Assembly: GCA_963811805.1 (NCBI GenBank)
Contig: CAWESU010000003.1
Coordinates: forward strand, 186,001 to 250,000
Source: DAHUXN01 sp963811805
GTDB taxonomy: Bacteria; Acidobacteriota; Terriglobia; Acidiferrales; UBA7541
Direction of reading: 5' to 3'
DNA length: 64,000 bases
Shown here: positions 51,724 through 60,156 of the stretch, one piece after another
Numbering within the stretch: position 1 is the stretch's first letter
How the letters are laid out: each line of letters opens with the position of its first letter
Notes under the pieces: generated by a model
The model's database searches: none
What the model was told of the DNA's origin: nothing
The model's input: the letters and a program-made list of their open reading frames with translations, nothing else
Made by a program: the position numbers and the translations under genes

Positions 51724-51752
51724 TTTGTAGCAGGATTCGGCAGATTCGTCAA
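51724..51752 (-). promoter_or_regulatory. Promoter of hppA
   Basis: Minus strand: TTGACG (51752-51747), 17-base spacer, TACAAA (51729-51724), about 130 bases before the hppA ATG. The interval between the DUF2911 gene and hppA holds nothing else I can name. Confidence 0.5.
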
Positions 51753-51811
51753 GAACCGTGCTCTACAGCCCTACCGAGGATTGTCTCGCGTTGCTTGGGT
51801 GCCGACCGCGC

Positions 51812-52375
51812 CTACTTCTTTTCGCTGATCACGATGCTGGCGCGTGTCGTCGCCCAGTCCATACGCATCGAACAGGAATCGCCGGAGTGCGCAAACGAAA
51901 TAGTGAAGTCCTCCACCGGAGCGTTCAGCGTGGAGACGTCCATCGGCACTCGCGCGAAGTCAAACTGCTCGCCGGGATAGGGTATTCCCCACACAGGGCC
52001 GCCCTTGTCATTCTTGGTCTTCTTGCTGATGATCAACGTCCATTTACCCGCTTCAGGAATCGCGTCCAGCGTATAGCTGCCTGTCGGCACGTCTTTGCCG
52101 CCGACAATCAGGTCTGTGTCGAGCACAAACGTGGTCCCCTCATTCGCGCCGGCGCGCCACACTTTGCCGTACGGTACCAGCCCGCCGTAAATCACGCGAC
52201 CCTTCATGCGCGGGCTCGAATAGTCGACCTTCAGCATCTTGCCGTCGGGGAACGTGCACTGCGCGCTGGCCGGCGGACTCGGCCGCTGGCTCTTATCCTG
52301 CTGCGCAACTCCCGGTATGGCCAGGGCAGCCAGTCCAATCAAGAGTGCGGCATATGACACGACGCTCTTCCTCAT
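51812..52375 (-). CDS. DUF2911 secreted protein
   Basis: A 187-residue exported protein. The signal peptide is SYAALLIGLAALAIPGVAQQ. The DUF2911 core is typical: KVDYSSPRMKGRVIYGGLVP, YGKVWRAGANEGTTFVLDTD and VGGKDVPTGSYTLDAIPEAG, with GKWTLIISKKT. The family is common in Acidobacteriota and Bacteroidota and its function is unknown. The start at ATG 52375 is supported by GAGGAG eight bases upstream; the longer open frame into 52681 is not used. A TATACT-type -10 box (52424-52429) with a TTGTGG 16 bases before it could be its promoter. Confidence 0.85.
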   Translation of the reverse strand: MRKSVVSYAALLIGLAALAIPGVAQQDKSQRPSPPASAQCTFPDGKMLKVDYSSPRMKGRVIYGGLVPYGKVWRAGANEGTTFVLDTDLIVGGKDVPTGSYTLDAIPEAGKWTLIISKKTKNDKGGPVWGIPYPGEQFDFARVPMDVSTLNAPVEDFTISFAHSGDSCSMRMDWATTRASIVISEKK

Positions 52376-52517
52376 TTTCAGTCTCCTCAGACGCCATTTC
52401 GAATACCGCCGAATCGAACCGGCAGTATAGCCCACTTCGCTTGCCCCACAATTGATTTCGTGGAGCCACGGAAATGATTGCAGAGCATTCCATCTGGTGC
52501 CAAACATCTCTGTTACA

Positions 52518-53156
52518 ATGCGCCGTTTGATTGAGGCAAACAAAGGCCCTGTGAAAGCTCCTAAAGTTCCCGCATGGCTCGCCCATCTTGTCAGCGCCAT
52601 TGGCGGCGCCGGCATATTCGTGGTGGCCTTTCTCGATTCCTCAGTCCTTTCTTTTCCCTTTATCACAGATTTGCTGTTCATTGATTTCGTGGTCCGGCAT
52701 CCGGCCCGGATGCTCTATTACGCGGGCATGGCCGCGACGGGTTCGCTCGCCGGATGCGTTTGGCTGTACGTTCTGGCGCAAAAAGGCGGCGCCGCGTATC
52801 GCAGAAAGCACGGCAAGACGGCACCGGGCCGGATTGAGGACCTGGTGAATAAGCACGCGTTCCTGAGCGCATTCGTTCCGTCGATTCTGCCCCCGCCATT
52901 TCCCTTCAAGGCGTTTGTCATCGCCGAAGGCGTCGCTCAAGTTCCGCAGCGTACATTCCTGGTTGGCGTGTTGGTTGGCCGCGGAGTGCGTTACACAATT
53001 GAGGGCTTGTTCGCGATGAAGTATGGCGAGGCGGTCGAAAGTGTGATGGTGCACAACAAAACCATGTCTATTGTCGCGCCGTTAGTGTTGATTGCAGCGT
53101 TCTATGTGGTCACTCGCTGGCTGCTCAAGCCATCACCCTCCGGCCACAAGTTCTAG
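52518..53156 (+). CDS. YqaA/DedA-like VTT-domain membrane protein
   Basis: A 212-residue inner-membrane protein. Helices are visible at LVSAIGGAGIFVVAFLDSSV, MLYYAGMAATGSLAGCVWLY, FVPSILPPPFPFKAFVIAEG and IVAPLVLIAAFYVVTRWLL. The motif FLDSSVLSFPFITDLLF and the Pro-rich SILPPPFPFK match the SNARE-associated (VTT) Golgi/DedA-like family, which contributes to lipid scrambling and membrane homeostasis. ATG 52518 is chosen over an ATG at 52452. The gene is divergent from the DUF2911 gene and converges with the hydrolase gene. Confidence 0.8.
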   Translation: MRRLIEANKGPVKAPKVPAWLAHLVSAIGGAGIFVVAFLDSSVLSFPFITDLLFIDFVVRHPARMLYYAGMAATGSLAGCVWLYVLAQKGGAAYRRKHGKTAPGRIEDLVNKHAFLSAFVPSILPPPFPFKAFVIAEGVAQVPQRTFLVGVLVGRGVRYTIEGLFAMKYGEAVESVMVHNKTMSIVAPLVLIAAFYVVTRWLLKPSPSGHKF

Positions 53157-53208
53157 TGAATTCTTCGCGCTCGCGCCACGGTTGAACATCGGAAGGCACC
53201 TGCTGCGG

Positions 53209-54216
53209 CTACCTTGCCGCTTCACCGGCGAATTCCATCTCTTCGCTGCGGACGTGCGCTTGACCGTCGAGTTCGATCACCGTGCGCAAGTTTCCGGGCG
53301 AGTCGGAATCTTGAGGAAAGCGCAAATCGCGAATGGTGACCAGCGAGCCATTGGGAATAGTTTGCTGCTCCGCGAGTGGGAAGCGCGCGTAACGAAGAAA
53401 CTGTTCAGCGAAAGGCGTGCGCCGCGCTGCGTCGAGCGCGAGAGTGCTTTCCGGCTTGTAATTCGTCAGGCTGGAACTGGCGCGGAATTCCTCGCCCGAG
53501 CCCACCGGAACGCTGACCTGCTCGATCGTATTCGCCGTAGCTACCACGCCGCGCCACAGAAATGGCGAAGGCGAATCAGGAAACGCGCCCGCCGCGATCG
53601 CCACCGCTCCATGATAGTCGTGGGCCATCAGCGTATGGACCGCACGCTGGTGCAGCAGCCCGCGCTCCCCCGTGTACAACGCCACCAGTAGCAATGCGGC
53701 GACCGCGCCCTTCGATACCGTTTTCTTTTTCTTGCGCTCGCCAATCTCTTCGCTGACCAGACGGAAAAGAGCCGGCAGCAACAGTCCCACGAACAGCGCG
53801 CCCAGAATCCAGGGATCGATCCGCGGCAGCAAATCCACCGCGAACCAGCGCTCGCGAAACGGCCACAACAATTGCACGCCGTCCGCGCCCAGGCAATCGA
53901 AAAGCAGATGCACACCGGCTCCGATGACGCAGAGCAGCAAAAGCGGCGCAAATCGCAGCGGCTTCCGTTGCGGCCCACGTCCAAAAAGCCAAAAACCCAG
54001 AGCAACACCGAGCGCCAGCACGGCACTGCCGAGAATCGAATGCAGCACTGCGTAGTGGTAATGAAAATATGCGCTTGCGCCGCCAAAGTAGCTCAGCAGG
54101 TCCAAATCCGCCGCTGTGCCGGAAACTACCAGGATCAGCATCGCGTTTGGACAGACGCGACGCAGCCCGGCGCGATCCAGCGCTGCCGAGATCAAGCCGT
54201 GCGTCACCGGATCCAT
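53209..54216 (-). CDS. YdjM-like inner-membrane metal-dependent hydrolase
   Basis: A 335-residue protein with several membrane helices. The N-terminus MDPVTHGLISAALDRAGLRR, then SGTAADLDLLSYFGGASAYF and HYHYAVLHSILGSAV, matches the YdjM/DUF457 (PF04307) group, with His and Asp residues that probably bind metal. The family is called LexA-binding or membrane-bound hydrolase; its activity is not established. The C-terminal soluble part (about residues 215-335) has no known fold I can recognise. It is 12 bases upstream of the lipid kinase gene on the same strand and probably cotranscribed. Confidence 0.8.
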   Translation of the reverse strand: MDPVTHGLISAALDRAGLRRVCPNAMLILVVSGTAADLDLLSYFGGASAYFHYHYAVLHSILGSAVLALGVALGFWLFGRGPQRKPLRFAPLLLLCVIGAGVHLLFDCLGADGVQLLWPFRERWFAVDLLPRIDPWILGALFVGLLLPALFRLVSEEIGERKKKKTVSKGAVAALLLVALYTGERGLLHQRAVHTLMAHDYHGAVAIAAGAFPDSPSPFLWRGVVATANTIEQVSVPVGSGEEFRASSSLTNYKPESTLALDAARRTPFAEQFLRYARFPLAEQQTIPNGSLVTIRDLRFPQDSDSPGNLRTVIELDGQAHVRSEEMEFAGEAAR

Positions 54217-54228
54217 TGAATCGTTCCT

Positions 54229-55194
54229 TTATTGCCTGTCTACGGCGACGTTCGCGGGAATCACCAAGGTCAACGCGTCCGGCACGATCGAAAACTCCAC
54301 CGGCAGGGCGCTGGCCGGCTCGCCGTCAACCTGCGAGAAAATTTCAACCCCGTCCATCGCTTGGCAAGTGAACCGCGAAGTCTTCCAAACATGGATTCCC
54401 TTGACGCGATGCAGCCGTCCGAGCCAGATCGCGGGCAGGCACATCAACACACGAGCGCGGCTCCTTCCGCTGTACGCCACAATCTCGAACTGGTCGTCGA
54501 ACAAGCTTGCGCCCGTTGTAATGCGAAACGGGCCGCCGTAATATTTTGTTCGGCCCACGACGACCAGACTTGCGATCAACCGCTTTTCCGGCGAGTCCAC
54601 GTGAAAAAAGGGAAAAGGATAAGTGAAGAATTGGCGCAATCCTTCCATCCAGTACGCCAAAATGCCGATTCGTAGTTTGTGCGCGACATCAATCGCGTGG
54701 ACGATGGCTCCATCGGGCCCCGCTCCGCTCACGCACAGGAAATAACGCCGGACCGGCGCCGAAGTCCCCTGCTTTTCCGGCGCGCGCCAAACCGCCTGGC
54801 CCAGCGCGATTCGCGCCAGCTTCCCCGACGCAATCAGCCGCGCCGCAGCCGGGATGTTCCACGGAATGCCCAGTTCCTTCGCGAGGATATTCGCCGTTCC
54901 CGCGGGCAGCACTGCCAGAGGTGCGTCGGTGCCCGCAATCCCGTTGACCACCTCATTGATGGTTCCATCGCCGCCGCAAACAACCACCATCTCGCAGCCG
55001 TGCTGCACCGCATCACGCGCCAGTTCCGTCGCGGAACCGGCGCGAGTGGTTGGCAACGGATGCGCGTCGATTCCAGATCCTTGCAGGATCCGCGCCGCTT
55101 CCTCAATCGAGTGCAGCCGCCTCGAACGCTGGCGCCCACTCGTCGGATTGTAAATAATCACCGCGTTGTGAATCTTCTCTGGTAATGGCCGCAA
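54229..55194 (-). CDS. Diacylglycerol/lipid kinase family protein
   Basis: A protein of about 321 residues of the DagK/YegS/LCB5 group. The ATP-binding motifs are VIIYNPTSGRQRSRRLH, VVCGGDGTINEVVNGIAG and AVLPAGTANILAKELGIPW (GGDGT is diagnostic). The C-terminal beta domain has YYGGPFRITTGASLFDD and VDGEPASALPVEFSIV. Members phosphorylate diacylglycerol or related lipids; the substrate is unknown. The start is uncertain: TTG 55194 has GGGCGGGG upstream, GTG 55161 and TTG 55221 are alternatives. The same frame stays open for 1.4 kb upstream across ligA, which is not coding. Confidence 0.88.
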   Translation of the reverse strand: MRPLPEKIHNAVIIYNPTSGRQRSRRLHSIEEAARILQGSGIDAHPLPTTRAGSATELARDAVQHGCEMVVVCGGDGTINEVVNGIAGTDAPLAVLPAGTANILAKELGIPWNIPAAARLIASGKLARIALGQAVWRAPEKQGTSAPVRRYFLCVSGAGPDGAIVHAIDVAHKLRIGILAYWMEGLRQFFTYPFPFFHVDSPEKRLIASLVVVGRTKYYGGPFRITTGASLFDDQFEIVAYSGRSRARVLMCLPAIWLGRLHRVKGIHVWKTSRFTCQAMDGVEIFSQVDGEPASALPVEFSIVPDALTLVIPANVAVDRQ

Positions 55195-55302
55195 GTCCCC
55201 GCCCGCACAAAGAGGTTTCAAAACTCGCGCATTGTATAATACTTCGCTCCGGCTTCGGCCGGCCGGTTGCGCTCTGCGCAACTTTAATCTATCGAGGTCC
55301 GG

Positions 55303-57321
55303 ATGGCTGCCAGCGCTACGTTGACCAAAGAAATCGAAAAGCTTCGCGACGAAATTCGCAAGCACGAATATCTCTATTACGTCCTCGACGCGCCGCAGAT
55401 TTCCGATGCGGCGTTCGACAAGATCATGCGCAAGCTCAAGGCCATCGAGGAGGAGCACCCGGAGTTCATCACCCCCGATTCGCCGACGCAGCGCGTTGGC
55501 GGCAAGCCCCGGGGCGGTTTTCAAACCTATCGTCACGCGCGCCCGATGATGAGCCTCGACAACGCGCTCTCCTACGAGGAACTGCGCGAATTCGACCGTC
55601 GCGCTCGCCAGCTCACCGGCCGCGAACAAATCGAATACGTCGCCGAACACAAATTCGACGGCTTGAGCCTTGCCCTCATTTATGAAAACGGCGTGCTGGT
55701 TCGCGGCGCGACCCGCGGCGATGGCCAAACCGGCGAAGACGTCACCGCCAACGTGAAAACGATTCGCTCCATTCCACTGCGCCTCGATCTTGCGGAGATG
55801 AAAAAGCTCGGCCTGCCCGCAGATATCGAAGTTCGCGGCGAAGCCATGATGACGCGCGCCGCCTTCGAAGAACTGAACCGCCAGCAAGCCGCCACGGGCG
55901 GAAAACATTTCGCCAATCCACGCAATGCCGCCGCCGGCGCGGTTCGCGTTCTCGACCCAGCCATCACCGCCTCGCGCAAGCTCGACTTTTTCGCCTATTA
56001 CCTGCTCTCGGGCGCGCGCGTCCCGCTCAAAAAGCACTCCCAATCGCTCGAAGCGCTGAAACGTTTGCGCTTCCGCGCCAGCGACGATTTCGAAGTCTGC
56101 GACGGCATCGAGCAAGTCGAAAAATACTGCGCGAAGTGGGAAGCCAAGCGCGACAAGATGCCCTATGAGATCGACGGCGTGGTAGTCAAAGTCAACGACG
56201 TCGCCTTGCAATCGGAGCTGGGCTACACCTCGAAGGCGCCGCGCTGGGCCATTGCCTTCAAGTGGGCCGCGCGCCAAGCAACGACGCTCGTCAAGGAGAT
56301 CGGTTTCAACGTTGGCCGCACCGGCACGCTTACGCCCGTCGCGTTTTTCGAGCCGGTGCCCATCGGCGGCGTCACCGTCAGCAAATCCACGCTGCACAAC
56401 ATGGACGAAGTCGAGCGCCTGAACATCCACGCCGGCGACACCGTGCTCGTCGAGCGCGCTGGCGATGTCATCCCTCACGTCCTCAAAGTGGTGAAGCACG
56501 GCAAGGAGGAAAAGCCCGTCGTCGTGCCGGAAAAGTGCCCGGAATGCGGCACCCGCGTCCACCGCGTGGAGGGCGAAGTCGCCTACCGCTGCGTTAACGC
56601 CATGTGTCCCGCGCGCCGCCGGGAGTCGCTGATCCATTTCGCGGGGCGCCACGCCATGAATATCGACGGCCTCGGCGACAAACTCGTCGACCAGCTCGTG
56701 GAGAAGGGAATCGTCAAGGATTTCGCGGATTTATACGCGCTCAAGCTCGACGACCTCGCGGGCCTCGAGCGCATGGCGGAAAAATCGGGACAAAATCTCC
56801 TCGACGAAATTGCCGCCAGCAAAAAGAACGAGCTGTCGCGTTTGATTTACGGCCTAGGTATCGGATTCGTTGGCGAACGCACCGCGCAGCTGCTCGCCGA
56901 GCACTTTGGCTCGCTGGGAAAAATCGCCGATGCCAGTGTCGATGAATTGATGGAAGTGAACGAAATTGGACCCAAGGTCGCGGCCAGTGTCTCTGACTTT
57001 TTCTCCGAGAAGGCCAACCGCAAACTGATCGAGCGCCTGCGCGAAAAAGGTGTGCGCATGAAAGAGGAACGCCGCGCGCTCACGGACAGTCGTCTGGTCG
57101 GAAAATCTTTCGTTTTCACCGGCGCGCTCGAGCGCCACTCCCGCGAAGAAGCCGGCCAGCTAGTCGCTTCCCACGGCGGCAAGGTGATCTCTTCCGTCAG
57201 CAAGAAAACCGATTACGTCGTAGCCGGTGCAGACCCAGGCTCGAAACTCGCAAAAGCCCAGTCGCTCGGCGTGCCCATTCTCGACGAAGCCGCCTTCGAA
57301 AAACTCCTCGGCAAAAAATAA
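55303..57321 (+). CDS. ligA: NAD-dependent DNA ligase
   Basis: LigA seals nicks in DNA using NAD+. The 672-residue protein has the Ia domain (LRDEIRKHEYLYYVLDAPQI, then DSPTQRVGG), the adenylation motif EHKFDGLSLALIYENG with catalytic Lys, the OB fold, a four-Cys zinc finger (KCPECGTRV, YRCVNAMCPARRRE), helix-hairpin-helix repeats (ASVDELMEVNEIGPKVAASV) and a C-terminal BRCT domain (LVGKSFVFTGALERHSREEA). Length and order are standard. It is divergent from the lipid kinase gene; ATTGTATAAT at 55231-55240 may supply -10 boxes in both directions. Confidence 0.98.
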   Translation: MAASATLTKEIEKLRDEIRKHEYLYYVLDAPQISDAAFDKIMRKLKAIEEEHPEFITPDSPTQRVGGKPRGGFQTYRHARPMMSLDNALSYEELREFDRRARQLTGREQIEYVAEHKFDGLSLALIYENGVLVRGATRGDGQTGEDVTANVKTIRSIPLRLDLAEMKKLGLPADIEVRGEAMMTRAAFEELNRQQAATGGKHFANPRNAAAGAVRVLDPAITASRKLDFFAYYLLSGARVPLKKHSQSLEALKRLRFRASDDFEVCDGIEQVEKYCAKWEAKRDKMPYEIDGVVVKVNDVALQSELGYTSKAPRWAIAFKWAARQATTLVKEIGFNVGRTGTLTPVAFFEPVPIGGVTVSKSTLHNMDEVERLNIHAGDTVLVERAGDVIPHVLKVVKHGKEEKPVVVPEKCPECGTRVHRVEGEVAYRCVNAMCPARRRESLIHFAGRHAMNIDGLGDKLVDQLVEKGIVKDFADLYALKLDDLAGLERMAEKSGQNLLDEIAASKKNELSRLIYGLGIGFVGERTAQLLAEHFGSLGKIADASVDELMEVNEIGPKVAASVSDFFSEKANRKLIERLREKGVRMKEERRALTDSRLVGKSFVFTGALERHSREEAGQLVASHGGKVISSVSKKTDYVVAGADPGSKLAKAQSLGVPILDEAAFEKLLGKK

Positions 57322-57348
57322 AAGCGGGCGCGAATGCCTCTCGCCCGC
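57312..57348 (-). terminator. Intrinsic terminator of the 57.4-58.5 kb beta-propeller gene
   Basis: On the minus strand GCGGGCG (57348-57342) pairs with CGCCCGC (57330-57324) around an 11-base loop, followed by TTTTATTTTTT. It lies just after the stop of the propeller gene and overlaps the 3' end of the convergent ligA. Confidence 0.65.
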
Positions 57349-57370
57349 CTCGTCCCTCTTTTGTTTTCGC

Positions 57371-58468
57371 TTACTTCCCAAACACTAATACGTGAAAGGT
57401 GCCCGGCACCATTTTGTACGGTCGCGTGTGTGGCGGGGGATTCTCAATTCGGGTCACCTGCGCCGTCACCAGAAACACTTCGTGCGTCGTCGGATCGAGC
57501 GCCATGGTCCGCGCGCCGCGCTCCGTCTGCACATTTTCCACCACGCTGAACTGCGTCGGCGAATCTTCGTGAATCACCGTCAGCGTTCCATCGCCGTTCG
57601 AGCTGAACGCATAACCCGTACCCGGATCGAATCTCGTCGCGTCCACGCCTTGGCCAATCGGCTCAGTAGCGATCACTTTTCCAGTGTCCGCATCCATGAT
57701 CACCATCATGTTGTTGTGACACCCAGAAAACAAAATGTGATTCTGCGCGTCAATGGCCAGTCCGCTCGGATGCTGCCCGGGGGCGAGCGGCCAGCGATTC
57801 GTGATTTTCATCGTGTGCGAGTCGATCTCGACGATCTCACTGGTGCTTGCAATATTGGCGTAAACATGGCCCCGTCCATCCGCCACAGGAAATTCCGGAT
57901 CTCCGCCAAGGTCGATTTTCCCCAGCGTTTTTCCGGACTTGGCGTCGACCACCGTAGAGCTGTTCGAATCGCCATTAAATGTGAAAACGCGCTTCGAGGC
58001 CGGATCGTAAACATCGCCATCAGCGTCGGGATCGGTGGGTGCGCTGCCGATCACTTTCAGCGTCTTCAAATTGAAGATCCACAGTTTCGCCGCGCGTCCG
58101 TCGGTCACAAATCCGCGCTTGAACTCCGGCGCGAGCACCACTCCGTGAATGCCCTGCATGCCGCCGATGTTGCCGACCACCGTCCCCGTGTCGACGTTCA
58201 CCACCGCGACGTGGTCTCCGTGCGTGATGAACAGCCGTCGCGTCGAAGGCTGAAATTTAAGGTAATCCCAAAACGTGTCCCCGGGAACAGGAATGGTCTT
58301 GATGAGATGGTAGCCCGACGCCCCCGCCGCCGCTTGCGCCCTTACTGCCGGCACATGGCGCTTCGCCGATGTACGCGTCGCTGAGACGATCGCCGCCGCG
58401 ATAAAAAATGCCACAGCGTAAAGAGTTACGGTTCGGACCAGCTGCGCTGGCCTCGAGTGATCCTTCAT
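57371..58468 (-). CDS. YncE-like beta-propeller protein, exported (paralog A)
   Basis: A 365-residue secreted or anchored protein. The signal (VRTVTLYAVAFFIAAAIVSA) is followed by a YncE-type propeller starting GYHLIKTIPVPGDTFWDYL and including RRLFITHGDHVAVVNVDTG, RGFVTDGRAAKLWIFNLKT and KRVFTFNGDSNSSTVVDAKS. It ends VPGTFHVLVFGK. The neighbouring gene upstream on the same strand is a clear paralog with the same order of motifs. ATG 58468 has AGGAG before it. Function is unknown; similar proteins occur in Acidobacteriota in several copies. Confidence 0.85.
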   Translation of the reverse strand: MKDHSRPAQLVRTVTLYAVAFFIAAAIVSATRTSAKRHVPAVRAQAAAGASGYHLIKTIPVPGDTFWDYLKFQPSTRRLFITHGDHVAVVNVDTGTVVGNIGGMQGIHGVVLAPEFKRGFVTDGRAAKLWIFNLKTLKVIGSAPTDPDADGDVYDPASKRVFTFNGDSNSSTVVDAKSGKTLGKIDLGGDPEFPVADGRGHVYANIASTSEIVEIDSHTMKITNRWPLAPGQHPSGLAIDAQNHILFSGCHNNMMVIMDADTGKVIATEPIGQGVDATRFDPGTGYAFSSNGDGTLTVIHEDSPTQFSVVENVQTERGARTMALDPTTHEVFLVTAQVTRIENPPPHTRPYKMVPGTFHVLVFGK

Positions 58469-58630
58469 TGCGCACTCCTCTTTCTTCAAAGGGCGAAAGA
58501 ACTCACCGCGCAAGGACGCAATACTAACCTGCGCTCCGCCGCGTGCTCGAATCCGCCACCGGCCTCTCCGCCGCTAACCAGTTGACGGCTCGCAGCCTCC
58601 TGAGGTTACAGGGCCAGGTCTGCGCAAGCC

Positions 58631-59710
58631 CTATTTGTAGTTGTAGTCCCGGCCAAACACCAGCACGTGGACCGTTCCGGGAACGATTTGCGGCTGCGCG
58701 TGCGGCATATTTGCAGGGGGTGGTTGGTATAGCGCGGTCGCCAGGAAAACTTCATGCAAAGTGGGATCGAGCGCCATCGTGTGTGCCCCGCGCTCCGTGT
58801 CCACATTTTCAACCACGTTGAATCGCTCCTCGGGTGCCTCAATTACGATGGTCAGTGTACCGTCGTCGTTCGCGCTGAAGGCGTACAGTGTCACGGGATC
58901 AAAGCGCCCGGTTCCCGGGCGCGAACCCGCCGCCGGTGCCGCCAGCACCCTTCCCGTGTCCGCGCTCAAAATTCCCATTCTGTCGTTGTGGCATCCGGCA
59001 AAAAGTAGCCGCCGCTTCGGATCTATCGAGAGTCCGGTGGGTGCTTCGCACGGCGACATCGGCCAGCGATTTAGAATCGTGAGCTTCTTCGAGTCGATTT
59101 CCAGTTCCTCGCTGGTGCTCTCCAGATTGACGTAAATGTGCCCCTTGCCGTCAGCCACCACCCCCGCCGGCTGCCCGTCCAGCGGCATATCTCGGATCGG
59201 TGTGCCCGCAACAGCATCGATTGTCGTCAATGTGCTCGAACTGTGGTTCATTGTGAAAATTCGCTTGGTCACCGGATCGTAGGCGATGGCGTCCGGCTCG
59301 TTCGCCGTTGGCGCCACGCCGATCACCTTCAGCGTGTTCAAATCGAAAATGGTCACGTCGTTCGTTTGCCCGTCAGTGACGAATCCTCGGCCAAGGGCCG
59401 GCACCAGCGCAATGGAGTGTGCCCCCAGTGTGTTCGGAATATCCCCGACAATTTTTCCGGTATCGGGATTCAACACCACCACGTGCACCCCGTGGGCAAC
59501 AAATAGCCGCCGTCTCGCCGGGTCGAATGCTAGCCCGTCCCACGAATTGTTCCCCGGAATCGGGATCTTCCGAACCAGGTGATAGCCCGAGGGACCCCAG
59601 TGCCCATACTGCGGCGTTTTCGGCGGCGCGGGCGCAACAGGTTTCTTAGTTTGGCCAAACGTAGCGACAGCTAGGACGAGAACCGCGAGCGGGATTGCCG
59701 CACGGCGCAT
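58631..59710 (-). CDS. YncE-like beta-propeller protein, exported (paralog B)
   Basis: A 359-residue protein with signal peptide (MRRAAIPLAVLVLAVATFGQ). The propeller starts GYHLVRKIPIPGNNSWDGLA and continues RRLFVAHGVHVVVLNPDTG, RGFVTDGQTNDVTIFDLNT and KRIFTMNHSSSTLTTIDAVA, aligned with the downstream paralog. The end VPGTVHVLVFGRDYNYK also matches. The two genes likely arose by tandem duplication; they are separated by about 160 bases. ATG 59710 is chosen because the signal peptide starts there, although the frame stays open upstream. Confidence 0.85.
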   Translation of the reverse strand: MRRAAIPLAVLVLAVATFGQTKKPVAPAPPKTPQYGHWGPSGYHLVRKIPIPGNNSWDGLAFDPARRRLFVAHGVHVVVLNPDTGKIVGDIPNTLGAHSIALVPALGRGFVTDGQTNDVTIFDLNTLKVIGVAPTANEPDAIAYDPVTKRIFTMNHSSSTLTTIDAVAGTPIRDMPLDGQPAGVVADGKGHIYVNLESTSEELEIDSKKLTILNRWPMSPCEAPTGLSIDPKRRLLFAGCHNDRMGILSADTGRVLAAPAAGSRPGTGRFDPVTLYAFSANDDGTLTIVIEAPEERFNVVENVDTERGAHTMALDPTLHEVFLATALYQPPPANMPHAQPQIVPGTVHVLVFGRDYNYK

Positions 59711-59909
59711 GAGTTTCCCCCGATCTTGAGCGATATCTGATGAGCAAGCACCATGCCGCGCCTCCATTCGTCGAACCAAACGCAAAAGCGGGCAAAAGCA
59801 GCACCGAAATTTGATGCCTTGTCGTTCCTGCGCGTTTCTTTCTACGCATGCCAGTGCCGATTCGGACGCACCTTCCCCAGGGTGAAACCGAAAACTTGCT
59901 TGGCGCGGA

Positions 59910-60134
59910 CTAAACAGAAATCGGCGGGCAGGGTTTTTTAGGGCAGCTGTAGAACGCAAACGTGCGCGGCAATTCGCACGTTTTCTCGCCGCAATCGCTG
60001 ACCCATCCGATTTCCACCAGGTCCTTCTTTTTATTGAGGAGAACAGCCAGATGGCACTTGCGGATATGTTCCCACTGCTCCAGCGTCAGTTTCGATCGCT
60101 GGTCTGCTCTTTCCGGCGCTTGTCCACTCTGCAT
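59910..60134 (-). CDS. Small Cys-containing hypothetical protein (74 aa)
   Basis: I recognise no family. The ATG at 60134 has GGAGGAAAT just before it, a strong ribosome binding site. The protein is charged and Lys-rich with four cysteines placed as SDCGEKTCELPR and FYSCPKKPCPPIS, and one earlier in RKCHLAVLL. No signal peptide is seen. It follows the TPR kinase gene with a gap of 22 bases on the same strand, so it is likely in its transcript. The Cys pairs could bind a metal; this is inference. Confidence 0.6.
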   Translation of the reverse strand: MQSGQAPERADQRSKLTLEQWEHIRKCHLAVLLNKKKDLVEIGWVSDCGEKTCELPRTFAFYSCPKKPCPPISV

Positions 60135-60156
60135 ATTTCCTCCAAGTAACGTGCGT

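Noticed and set aside
55195..56652. Upstream extension of the lipid kinase frame across ligA on the minus strand
   Set aside because: The frame is open for a further 1.4 kb, but this region is opposite ligA and has no kinase-related motif. The kinase core begins at VIIYNPTSG, so no fusion is real.
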